Positions 18,248-26,171 of a stretch of DNA of 64,000 bases are shown here, in pieces (the first letter of the stretch is position 1; every line of letters begins with the position of its first letter). The position numbers and the translations under genes were made by a program. The notes beneath the pieces are model-generated. The model was not told where the DNA came from. It worked only from the letters and a program-made list of their open reading frames with translations, and did not search any database. Origin of the DNA: Deltaproteobacteria bacterium (GTDB taxonomy: Bacteria > Myxococcota > Kuafuiibacteriia > Kuafuiibacteriales > Kuafuiibacteriaceae). Location: contig JACKEN010000005.1 of the NCBI GenBank assembly GCA_020632995.1, positions 310,001 to 374,000 of the forward strand, in the 5' to 3' direction.

Positions 18248-19993
18248 ATGGTGGTTTGCACGCCGCGCGCTCGACTCGGGAGCGCGCTCCTCCTCGCCTC
18301 TTCCCTGAGCCTCGCCTGCACCGGCGAAGAGACCCCCGACGCGGGCCCGGCCGACTCGGGCGTAGCCGACGACGCGGGCGAGACCCCTGACACCGGGGTG
18401 GACGCGGGCCCGCCCGACTCCGGCGTCCGCACCGTCTGCGACGATCTCGGCCTGCCCGGCCTCGCGATGCAGGCGGGGGACGGCACCTATGACTGGGGCG
18501 ACGTGGCCGGCGACTTCACCGTCAACACCATGGACGGCCCGTGGACGCTGTCCGAGCAGTGGACCGGCTGCGAGTCCTACGTCTTCGTCAACTACATCGG
18601 CACGACCTCGGACTACCAGGACCGCTTCTTCTCGTCCTCGGTGACCGGGCTGCTCTTCGACACCCCGCTCAACGCGCACTACTTCTTCATGTCGTGGGAG
18701 TCCGACGCGGCGGCCCGCGAGGCCCGCGTGAAGCCGCTGAGGGACCGGATCCTGGCCAACATCTTCGATCGCTACCCCGACGACGCCACCCGGCTCGCCC
18801 AGTTCCGGCGCTTCCACTTCGTCACCGACCGGGCCCTCGACGTGGCGGGGAGCGTGGGGGCGCTGTTGACCGACTACATGGCCTACCAGCGCAACCCCGC
18901 AAGCCGGGTTGACCTGGGCGATCGCGGCATGGCGCCGCCGCCCCTGCCGTGGATGTTCGCGATCGACCGCGACCAGCGCTGGGACTTCGGCGGGAGCGTG
19001 GACGAGTTCGTGGGGGGCGACCCGAAGCTGAAGATGGCCAGCTACCTCCCCGGCTTCTTCGATCACAAGGCTCGCATCCGCGACGCCCAGGCGGCGGAGA
19101 CCGGGGTCCAGACCGAGATCCTCCTGGACGCGCCGACCTCCAACCGCACCTTCGTCCGCTCGGCCCAGCTCCCCAGCCCCAGCGCGATGGCCGCGATGGA
19201 CACCCTGGAGTTCGACGTCACCGTGAACTGCCGGTACCGCAACGTATTCGCCTGTTCGGAGTGGGACCGCATCGCCGACATCGAGCTCTGCCTGGACGGC
19301 GAGGCCTGCGCCGACCGCCGGGAGCTCGTCCGCTGGATCACCCCCTACTGGCGGGTGGGGATGCGGCGCTGGGTGATGGACGCCTCGGATCTGCTGGGCT
19401 TCGTTCGGCAAGGTGGGTTGCGTTGGTTCAAGATCACGATGGGGCCGGAGTGGGAGCGGGCCACCTTGCGCGACGTGCGGGTAGCGCTCCGCCTCGCGAG
19501 CAAAGGCACCGGCACCCGCACCTCCAGCGTGGTCGAGGCCTTCACCGGCGGTGACTTCAACGCGACCTACAACGACCGCACCCCGGTGACCTTCACGCCG
19601 CCCGCCGACGCGACCAAGGTGGAGCTGGTGGTGATCCTGAGCGGGCACGGGCAGGAGGCTGGCAACAACTGCGCCGAGTGGTGCGATCACCGGCACCAGT
19701 TCGCGGTGAACGGGGCGGCGCTGCCCGAGATCCGGTACGAGGGCTCGGTGGGCTCGTCCGGCGGCTGCGCGCCGACCACCGCCCAGGGGCTGCCCCCCGG
19801 GCAGTTCGGGAACTGGGCGCCGGAGCGGGCCTACTGGTGCCCGGGGCTGCCGGTCGACCACATCCGGGTGGACATCACCGACAAGGTGAACCTCGGGCAG
19901 GCCAACACCCTGGAGTACAGCGGAAACTTCGAGGGCGGGCCGCCCGCGGGGGGGAACATCTCGCTGACCTCGTACGTGGTCTGGGCTCAGTAG
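18248..19993 (+). CDS. Peptide-N-glycosidase F-related lipoprotein
   Basis: The 581-residue exported protein has a lipoprotein signal ending in SLSLAC (Cys24) and an Asp/Ala/Gly/Ser/Thr linker (residues about 28-60). The C-terminal half has PNGase F-like jelly-roll features, most clearly 'HGQEAGNNCAEWCDHRHQF' (about 467-485) followed by the 'AVNG' strand and 'QFGNWAPERAYWCPG', and 'LEFDVTVNCRY...CSEWDRIA' in the preceding domain. PNGase F removes N-glycans from asparagine. The N-terminal part (residues 60-270) is a thioredoxin-like-sized region I could not assign. Catalytic Asp/Glu residues were not verified. A role in attacking host or prey glycoproteins is inference. Confidence 0.72.
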   Translation: MVVCTPRARLGSALLLASSLSLACTGEETPDAGPADSGVADDAGETPDTGVDAGPPDSGVRTVCDDLGLPGLAMQAGDGTYDWGDVAGDFTVNTMDGPWTLSEQWTGCESYVFVNYIGTTSDYQDRFFSSSVTGLLFDTPLNAHYFFMSWESDAAAREARVKPLRDRILANIFDRYPDDATRLAQFRRFHFVTDRALDVAGSVGALLTDYMAYQRNPASRVDLGDRGMAPPPLPWMFAIDRDQRWDFGGSVDEFVGGDPKLKMASYLPGFFDHKARIRDAQAAETGVQTEILLDAPTSNRTFVRSAQLPSPSAMAAMDTLEFDVTVNCRYRNVFACSEWDRIADIELCLDGEACADRRELVRWITPYWRVGMRRWVMDASDLLGFVRQGGLRWFKITMGPEWERATLRDVRVALRLASKGTGTRTSSVVEAFTGGDFNATYNDRTPVTFTPPADATKVELVVILSGHGQEAGNNCAEWCDHRHQFAVNGAALPEIRYEGSVGSSGGCAPTTAQGLPPGQFGNWAPERAYWCPGLPVDHIRVDITDKVNLGQANTLEYSGNFEGGPPAGGNISLTSYVVWAQ

Positions 19994-20187
19994 CCGACCA
20001 GGGCGTTCACCACCACCCCGCAGAAGAAGCCCAGGCCGGTGGCGGCCATGGACGAGGCCATGAACGCGGCGAGCAGGCTGCTCCGGGCGGTGGCCGCGTG
20101 CTTGCGCACTCCAGGATACGTCAGCGCGGTGCCCACCGCCGCCCCGCCCACCGTCACCACCCAGAACGTGAGCTGCGGCGCGGTCAT
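19987..20187 (-). CDS. Small membrane protein, hypothetical
   Basis: The 66-residue product starts at the ATG 20187 (MTAPQLTFWVVTVGGAAVGT) and has two hydrophobic segments separated by 'YPGVRKHAATARSS', ending 'GFFCGVVVNALVGY'. Its end overlaps the PNGase-like gene tail to tail by 7 nt. An upstream in-frame extension reaches the kinase gene start on the other strand and is less likely. No family recognised. It could be a small inner-membrane protein. Confidence 0.5.
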   Translation of the reverse strand: MTAPQLTFWVVTVGGAAVGTALTYPGVRKHAATARSSLLAAFMASSMAATGLGFFCGVVVNALVGY

Positions 20188-20273
20188 GGGCCCGGGATAC
20201 GCCCCGAGCACGCGGGTGGCAAGGCCCGCGGGGGATTGTCGGGCCGGGCCAGGCCCACTAAGGAAGAGCTGGA

Positions 20274-23036
20274 GTGACCGAGCGCGACACGCCACGTGGT
20301 GCCTGGCCTCGGGTGGCGATGACCCACCCGGAGCAGCTGGGGCGCTACGTGATCCTGCACCGGCTGGGGGCGGGGATGATGGGGGTGGTCTGGGCCGCCT
20401 ACGACCCGCACCTGGATCGCAAGGTGGCCGTCAAGGTGCTCCACCAGCGGCGGGGGGCCAAGGGTGAGGAGGCGCGCGGGCGCCTGGTCCGGGAGGCGCG
20501 GACCATGGCCCGGCTCAGCCACCCGCACGTGGTGCAGGTGTTCGACGTCGGCCTGGTCGAGCACGAGGGCAACGACGACGTGTTCCTGGCCATGGAGTAC
20601 GTCGAGGGCCAGGACCTCGAGGCGTGGGTGGAGGCGCTGCCCGCCGCCGCGCCCGCGCGCTGGCGCCAGGTCCTGCAGGTCTTCTTGCAAGCGGGCCGGG
20701 GCCTCGCCGCCGCCCACGCGGCGGGGGTGGTGCACCGCGACTTCAAGCCCACCAACGTGCTCGTGGCGGCGGACGGCCGCGCCAAGGTGGGCGACTTCGG
20801 GCTCGCCCGCCTCCCGGGTGAGGTCGACGGCGGAGCCGGCGTGCCCGACGCGCCGAGCGCCGACTACCAGCTCCCGCTCACCGCCACCGGTGACGTGGTG
20901 GGGACCCCCGCGTACATGTCGCCCGAGCAGCACCGCGGCAGGCCCGCCGACGCGCGCTCGGACCAGTTCGCCTTCGCGGTGGCGCTCTACGAGGCGGTGT
21001 ACGGGGTGCCGCCCTTCCCGGGCGAGACCTTCGCCGCGCGGGCGGTGGCGGTGGTGGATGGCCAGCTCCGGATGCCCCCCGCGGATAGAGCGCCGCCGGA
21101 GCTGTGGCGCGTCCTCCGCCAGGCCCTGTCCGCGGCGCCCGAGGAGCGCTACCCCGGGATGCAGGCCCTGGTGGACGAGCTGGAGTCCCTGCTCGGCCCG
21201 CCGCGCCGGACGGTGGGGCTGGCGGCGGGCGCGGTGCTCCTCGCCGCGGTGGTGGGGGCGGGCGTGCTCATGGCCCGCCCCGGACCGTGCGAGGGGGCGT
21301 CCTCGGTGCTCGCCGGGGTGTGGGACGACGCGGCCCGGGCCCGGCTCGGCGGCGCCATCGAGGCGACCGGGCTCCCCTACGCGGCGGCGGTGCGCAGCCA
21401 GGTGCTGAGCCGGCTGGACGCCTACGCCAGCGCATGGACCCGCGGCTACGTCCAGGCCTGCGAGGCCACCAACGTGCACAAGGTGCAGAGCCAGGCCCTC
21501 CTCGATCGCAGGATGGCCTGCCTCGGGGATCGGCGCCGGTCGCTGTCCGCCCTCGTGGGCGAGATGGCGCGGGCCGACGTAGGGGCGGTCGAGCGCGCGG
21601 TGGCGGCGGCGGCGGCCCTCCCGGATCTCGCGCACTGCGCCGACCTCTCCGCCCTCGCGGCGGAGGTGGACGCCCCCGACGACCCCGCAACGCAGGCCAG
21701 CCTGCAAGACTTCCACGCCGCCCTCGCCGAGGCGCGGGCCCAGGCGGCGGCCGGCCACTACACCGAGGGGCTGGCCTCGGTGGAGACCGCCTCGGCCGCC
21801 CTCGAGGGCTCGGCCTACGCCCCCGCGGTGTCGGAGCTGCGGGTGGTGCGGGGGAACCTCCTCGCCCAGCTCTCCCGCAACCACGAGGCGCAAGTCGCGT
21901 TGACCTCGGCCTTCCTCACCGCCCAGCGCGCGCGGCACCAGCCGGTGGCGGCGGAGGCCAGCCGGGACCTGGTGGCGCTGGTGGGGGTGGAGCTCGGGCA
22001 GCACGAGCTGGGGCTCACCTGGGCCGACATCGCGGAGGCCACCCTTGGGCAGCACGCGCCACGTCCCCGGGACGAGGCCGCCCTCCTCGGGGCGCGGGCC
22101 CGGGTGTTGAGCGCGGCGGGGCGCCGGGAGGAGGCGATGACCGAGGCCCACCGCGCCCTCGCGCTCCTCGAGGGCAGCCCGGAGGCGGGCCCCTACGAGC
22201 TGGGGCAGGCGGGCTTCTATCTCGGCCTCACCCAGAACGACATCCGGGACTACGTGGCGGCCCGCGTCACCCTGGCCGAGGCGGTGGGGCGCCTCGAGGC
22301 GGCCCTGGGGCCCGAGCACCCGGAGCTGGTGGAGCCCCTGGCCGAGTGGGGTCGGGCCCTGTACGGCGTGGACGAGTTCGATCTGGCGCGGGCGGTCCTG
22401 GACCGCGCGGTTAGCCTGGCCCGACGCCTCGGTGGCCCGAAGGATCTCCGCCTCGGCATGGCGCTGTCGCGCCGCGCCGCCATGCACACCCAGGTGAACG
22501 AGCACGAGGCCGCCCTCGCCGACTTCCGCGAGGCGCGGACGATCTTCGAGGCGGCCTACGGGAGCAAGCACACCATGGTCGCGCGCCTGTGGCTGAACAT
22601 GGGCGCCTGCTACCAACGGCAAGGCCGCCTGCAGGAGGCGATGGACCACTACCAGGCCGCCCTGCGCCTGCGGGAGGCCCTCCTGGGCCCGCACCACCCC
22701 GACCTCGCGGTGATCCTCCAGAACATGGGGACCCTGCTCGTGGAGGCGGGGCGATCGGCCGAGGCGATCGAGCTCCTGCGCCGCTCGGTCGCCCTGCGCT
22801 ACGAGAACCTGAGCGCGCCGGGCGCGGAGGCGGATCCGGAGTTCTGGCTCGGCCGCGCGCTGTACGAGAGCGGCCGCGACAAGAAGGAGGGGGCGGCCCT
22901 GGTGCGGAAGGCCTACGACACCTTCTCGCGCCTCGGGGTCTATCGCGCCATCCACCCCAAGGAGTGGCTCGAGGCGCACCGCCTGCTCAAGGCGTCACCG
23001 TCACCTCCACCGGCGCCGAGTCCGGCAGTCCGCTGA
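20274..23036 (+). CDS. Transmembrane Ser/Thr protein kinase with C-terminal TPR repeats
   Basis: The 920-residue product starts with a Hanks-type kinase domain (about 24-300): glycine loop GAGMMG at 32-37, catalytic Lys54, catalytic loop HRDFKPTN (H154-D156) and DFG at 174-176, followed by 'GTPAYMSPEQHRGRPADARS'. A single transmembrane helix (about 313-333, LAAGAVLLAAVVGAGVLMA) leads to a long extracytoplasmic or solenoid region with TPR units ('LWLNMGACYQRQGRLQEAMD', 'LAVILQNMGTLLVEAGRSAE'). This kinase-TM-TPR layout is abundant in Myxococcota. All key residues are intact. Start GTG 20274 follows AAGGAAGAGCTGGA. Target unknown. Confidence 0.93.
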   Translation: MTERDTPRGAWPRVAMTHPEQLGRYVILHRLGAGMMGVVWAAYDPHLDRKVAVKVLHQRRGAKGEEARGRLVREARTMARLSHPHVVQVFDVGLVEHEGNDDVFLAMEYVEGQDLEAWVEALPAAAPARWRQVLQVFLQAGRGLAAAHAAGVVHRDFKPTNVLVAADGRAKVGDFGLARLPGEVDGGAGVPDAPSADYQLPLTATGDVVGTPAYMSPEQHRGRPADARSDQFAFAVALYEAVYGVPPFPGETFAARAVAVVDGQLRMPPADRAPPELWRVLRQALSAAPEERYPGMQALVDELESLLGPPRRTVGLAAGAVLLAAVVGAGVLMARPGPCEGASSVLAGVWDDAARARLGGAIEATGLPYAAAVRSQVLSRLDAYASAWTRGYVQACEATNVHKVQSQALLDRRMACLGDRRRSLSALVGEMARADVGAVERAVAAAAALPDLAHCADLSALAAEVDAPDDPATQASLQDFHAALAEARAQAAAGHYTEGLASVETASAALEGSAYAPAVSELRVVRGNLLAQLSRNHEAQVALTSAFLTAQRARHQPVAAEASRDLVALVGVELGQHELGLTWADIAEATLGQHAPRPRDEAALLGARARVLSAAGRREEAMTEAHRALALLEGSPEAGPYELGQAGFYLGLTQNDIRDYVAARVTLAEAVGRLEAALGPEHPELVEPLAEWGRALYGVDEFDLARAVLDRAVSLARRLGGPKDLRLGMALSRRAAMHTQVNEHEAALADFREARTIFEAAYGSKHTMVARLWLNMGACYQRQGRLQEAMDHYQAALRLREALLGPHHPDLAVILQNMGTLLVEAGRSAEAIELLRRSVALRYENLSAPGAEADPEFWLGRALYESGRDKKEGAALVRKAYDTFSRLGVYRAIHPKEWLEAHRLLKASPSPPPAPSPAVR

Positions 23037-23466
23037 TCAAGGTGCCGCGGTAGGCCACGGTGACCGGGCCGACCGGGAGGGGATAGCCTTCCTGCAGGTC
23101 GACTTGCGCGCTCCGCGACTCGCCGGGGGCGAGCCGGATGAAGTCCTCGGGGCCGGGCGGGGCGCGCTTGGCCAGCTTCCCCCGGTAGTCCACCTCGGCC
23201 CCGCCCGCGGTGACCACGAAGATGTCGTTGCGGATCCCCTCGAACGGGGTGTGATAGGTGCAGAACACCCGGGCCTGCTCCGTGGGGTTGGCGACGGTGA
23301 CGGTGACCACGGCGGGCTGGCGGTGGGCGAAGGTCTCGGGGGCGCTGACGGTGACCACCAGCCCCTCCGCGTCGATGCTGAGCTTCTTCATCGTTCCCTC
23401 CGAGGTGGCGGTCTGGCAGCTCGCCAGGACCAGGACCAACGGGAGCATGGCATGCCGAGCCATCAT
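22987..23466 (-). CDS. Small lipoprotein with beta-sandwich domain resembling the M35 pro-domain
   Basis: The 159-residue product has the signal MMARHAMLPLVLVLASC with lipobox Cys. The rest is a beta-rich domain containing 'TFAHRQPAVVTVTVANPTEQ', 'CTYHTPFEGIRNDIFVV', 'VDYRGKLAKRAPPGPEDFIR' and 'LAPGESRSAQVDLQEGYPLP'. This pattern resembles the N-terminal domain that precedes bacterial deuterolysin/peptidyl-Lys metalloendopeptidases, but no catalytic domain follows. It may be an inhibitor or binding module. It is coupled to the upstream sua5-type gene (TGATG overlap) and overlaps the end of the kinase gene by 50 nt on the opposite strand. Confidence 0.65.
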   Translation of the reverse strand: MMARHAMLPLVLVLASCQTATSEGTMKKLSIDAEGLVVTVSAPETFAHRQPAVVTVTVANPTEQARVFCTYHTPFEGIRNDIFVVTAGGAEVDYRGKLAKRAPPGPEDFIRLAPGESRSAQVDLQEGYPLPVGPVTVAYRGTLISGLPDSAPVEVTVTP

Positions 23467-24395
23467 CAGCGCCCCGCCGCCGCCCGGCGGAGCCGGTCCA
23501 TGATCGCGCGCCCGAGGCCGTGCTCCGGCACCGGCTGGGCCACGATGTGCTCGAGGCCCGCCGCGTCGAGGCGGCGGAGGGCGGCGAAGAGGTGGGTGGC
23601 GGCCTCGGTGAGATCGCCGGTGGGGGAGAGGACCTCCACCTGGGCCCACCCGGCGGGGTCGGCGGGGGGCTGCAGGCAGAGCAGGCCCCAGCGCCCGGGG
23701 CCCGGCTTCGGGTCGGACTCCAGGGTGAGGGTGGTGCCGGGGGCGTAGTGCCGGGTCTGGCGCCCGGGGGCCAGGGTCCTGAGGGCGTCCTCCGGGGGCA
23801 CCTCGACCGCGCCCACCACCGCCTCGATCGCCTCGAGGGGCAGGCCGCCCGGCCGGAGCAAGATGGGTTGCGGTCCGGCGAGGGAGACGATGGTGCTCTC
23901 GACCCCCACCGCGCACGGGCCGCCGTCCAGGATCATGTCCACCTCCAGGGTGACGTGCTCGGCCCGGGTGGGCGAGACGCCGCCGAAGCGGTTGGCGCTG
24001 GGGGCGGCCACCGGGATGCCCGCCGCTCGCAGGAGGGCTTGCGCGATGGGGTGTCGGGGGACCCGCACCGCCACCGTGTCGTGGCCGGCGGTCACCAGGT
24101 CGGGCACCCGGGCGGTCTTCTTCAGCACCAGGGTCAGGGGCCCCGGCCAGAACCGCTCGGCCAGCCGCACCGCGGCCTCGGGCAGCTCCGCCACCACCGC
24201 GTCGATGCCCTCGAGCCCGGCGAGGTGGACGATCAGGGGGTCGAAGCGGGGGCGGCCCTTCACCTCGAAGATCCGCGCCGCCGCCCGGGGGTCCAGGGCG
24301 TGGGCGCCCACCCCGTAGACGGTCTCGGTGGGGAAGACCACCAGCCCGCCGCTTCGCAGGAGCTCGGCCGCGCGGGGGATGTCGCCCTCTCGCAT
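23466..24395 (-). CDS. L-threonylcarbamoyladenylate synthase, Sua5 type
   Basis: The 309-residue enzyme makes threonylcarbamoyl-AMP from Thr, bicarbonate and ATP for the t6A37 modification of ANN-decoding tRNAs. The YrdC domain (1-190) shows 'GGLVVFPTETVYGVGAHALD', 'KGRPRFDPLIVHLAGL', 'FWPGPLTLVLKK' and 'PVAAPSANRFGGVSPTRAEH'. After 'LLRPGGLP' and the linker 'RQTRHYAPGTTLTLE' comes a C-terminal Sua5 domain, making it the long Sua5 form rather than the short TsaC form. The ATG lies 6 nt after a TAGGTT hexamer with no ribosome site. Confidence 0.92.
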   Translation of the reverse strand: MREGDIPRAAELLRSGGLVVFPTETVYGVGAHALDPRAAARIFEVKGRPRFDPLIVHLAGLEGIDAVVAELPEAAVRLAERFWPGPLTLVLKKTARVPDLVTAGHDTVAVRVPRHPIAQALLRAAGIPVAAPSANRFGGVSPTRAEHVTLEVDMILDGGPCAVGVESTIVSLAGPQPILLRPGGLPLEAIEAVVGAVEVPPEDALRTLAPGRQTRHYAPGTTLTLESDPKPGPGRWGLLCLQPPADPAGWAQVEVLSPTGDLTEAATHLFAALRRLDAAGLEHIVAQPVPEHGLGRAIMDRLRRAAAGR

Positions 24396-24401
24396 CCGGG
24401 C

Positions 24402-24407
24402 AACCTA
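24402..24407 (-). promoter_or_regulatory. Candidate -10 element (TAGGTT) for the Sua5-type gene
   Basis: Read on the minus strand, TAGGTT is followed after 6 nt by the ATG at 24395. No Shine-Dalgarno sequence fits in the gap, suggesting a leaderless transcript. Confidence 0.35.
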
Positions 24408-24491
24408 CGGCTCGGATCTGCAAACGGCAAGGACACCTGCGGTGAGACAGTGGGTTGTGGACGGGGGGCCCGGGAGGGTACACGGCAGGGC

Positions 24492-26171
24492 GTGGGTACG
24501 GCGGGGGCGAGCACGTGGCGCGCCAGCCTGCGGGTGGACCTGGTGGCGGCCCTCACCGTCACCCTGGTGGGCCTCCCCCAGTGCCTGGCCTACGCCCTCA
24601 TGGCGGGGTTGCCCCCCGCGTACGGCCTCTCCACCGCCGCGGTGGCCGGTCTCGTGGCCGCGCTGGTGGGGAAGAGCCCCCACGTCGTCACCGGCCCCAC
24701 CAACACCACCGGCCTCCTGATCCTGGCCGCGATGACCCCCTTCCTCGGCCCGAGCGGCCTGGTCGAGGCGGACGGTCTGGCCGCCCTCGCGACCCTGACC
24801 CTGATGGTCGGCCTGGTGCGCCTGGCCCTCGGCCTGCTCGGGGGCGACAAGCTCCTGCGCTACCTCCCGGAGTCGGTGCTGGCCGGCTTCACCGCCGGCG
24901 CGGGCGTCCTCATCGGCGTCATGCAGCTCGACGAGGCCCTGGGGATGACGCCCTTTCGGGGCGGCGGGCTCTGGTCGCAGGCGACGGCGTTCGCCACCCA
25001 CTTCGCGGCGGGGGACCTCCCGCGCCTCCCCGCGGTGGCGATCACCGTGGCCACCGTCGCCTCGATCGCGGTCGGGCGCCGCCTCGCGCCGCGCCTCCCG
25101 GTGGCCCTGTTGAGCGTGGTGGCGGGGGCGATCTTCGCGCGAGTGGTCGAGGGGTACGGCCTCGGGCTGCTCCTCGTGAAGGACCGGGCCTCGGTGCCCT
25201 CGGGCTGGCCGCCGGGGGCGCTCCCCAGCCTCGACCCCGCGCTGTGGGCGCAATTCGCCTTGCCGTCCCTCGCCCTCGTGCTCCTCGGCACCCTGGAGCT
25301 CACCGTCTCTGCCCGGGTCGAGGGGGCGCGCCCCGACATGCGCCGCGAGATCTTCGCGCAGGGCTGGGCCAACGTGGCCGGCGCCTTCGCGAGCGCGTTC
25401 CCCGCCTCGGCCAGCCTCACCCGCTCGGTGCTCCTGCGCCTGGGTGGGGCCCGCACCCGCGTCGCCGCCGCGGTCTCGGCCGTCGCGGCGGCCCCCATCC
25501 TGCTCTTCGGGGCGGAGGCGGTGGGCTACATCCCCCAGGCCAGCCTGGCCGGCGTCCTCCTCATCACCGCGGCGAGCATGCTGAACCGGGGCCGTATGGC
25601 GCGCATCTGGCTGGCCAGCCGCGGGTCCCGGGGCCTCCTCCTCGTCACCTTCGTGGCCACCCTCACCCTGCCCCTCGAGGCCGCGATCCTGGTGGGCTGC
25701 GGCCTGGGCCTGCTGATCCACCTCGGGGTGAGCGCGGACCCGAACCTGAACTGGCTGCGGGTGGAGGGCGACGTCCTGTCCCCGCTGGGCCCGGGCGAGC
25801 CGGCGGAGGTGGCGGTGCTCGAGGTGAGCGGGACCCTCTACTACGCCGCGGTGCCCGCGTTCTTCGAGCACCTGCAACAGACCTTGCCGCCGGGGGTGCG
25901 GCGGGTGGTGGTGGATCTGAGCCACGCCCATGAGCTCCGCTTCTCGGCCCTCGATGGGCTGGAGCGGACCCAGAAGATCCTGAGCGCTCGGGGCGCCACC
26001 CTGGGCCTGGCCGGGGTCAGCGAGGACTTCGCGGCCCAGCTCCGCAGGGCGCGTTGCACGATCCCCTTCGAGCCTGCCTCCCGGGTGCCCCTCGCCAGCG
26101 CCCGCGCCATGCTCGCCCGGCCTACAGGCGCACCCGGAGCGAGCGATCCACCCGGCCCTCCACCAGGTTGA
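24492..26171 (+). CDS. SulP-family anion transporter with STAS domain
   Basis: The ~559-residue inner-membrane protein has the SulP core: 'DLVAALTVTLVGLPQCLAYA', 'GLPPAYGLSTAAVAGLVAAL', 'VTGPTNTTGLLI', and 'GAFASAFPASASLTRSVL', with 10-14 hydrophobic segments up to about residue 420. A C-terminal STAS domain (about 440-540: 'VAVLEVSGTLYYAAVPAFFE', 'VVVDLSHAHELRFSALDGLE') completes it. SulP proteins carry sulfate, bicarbonate or other anions; specificity cannot be read here. Start GTG 24492 is favoured; GTG 24450 is an alternative. Its last 50 nt overlap the end of the minus-strand bpX6-like gene. Confidence 0.9.
   Translation: MGTAGASTWRASLRVDLVAALTVTLVGLPQCLAYALMAGLPPAYGLSTAAVAGLVAALVGKSPHVVTGPTNTTGLLILAAMTPFLGPSGLVEADGLAALATLTLMVGLVRLALGLLGGDKLLRYLPESVLAGFTAGAGVLIGVMQLDEALGMTPFRGGGLWSQATAFATHFAAGDLPRLPAVAITVATVASIAVGRRLAPRLPVALLSVVAGAIFARVVEGYGLGLLLVKDRASVPSGWPPGALPSLDPALWAQFALPSLALVLLGTLELTVSARVEGARPDMRREIFAQGWANVAGAFASAFPASASLTRSVLLRLGGARTRVAAAVSAVAAAPILLFGAEAVGYIPQASLAGVLLITAASMLNRGRMARIWLASRGSRGLLLVTFVATLTLPLEAAILVGCGLGLLIHLGVSADPNLNWLRVEGDVLSPLGPGEPAEVAVLEVSGTLYYAAVPAFFEHLQQTLPPGVRRVVVDLSHAHELRFSALDGLERTQKILSARGATLGLAGVSEDFAAQLRRARCTIPFEPASRVPLASARAMLARPTGAPGASDPPGPPPG

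Noticed and set aside
20184..22979. Very long open frame antisense to the Ser/Thr kinase
   Set aside because: High G+C coding DNA leaves antisense frames open. The translation is His/Arg/Gly/Val-rich with no domain, while the plus strand has a complete kinase and TPR motifs.
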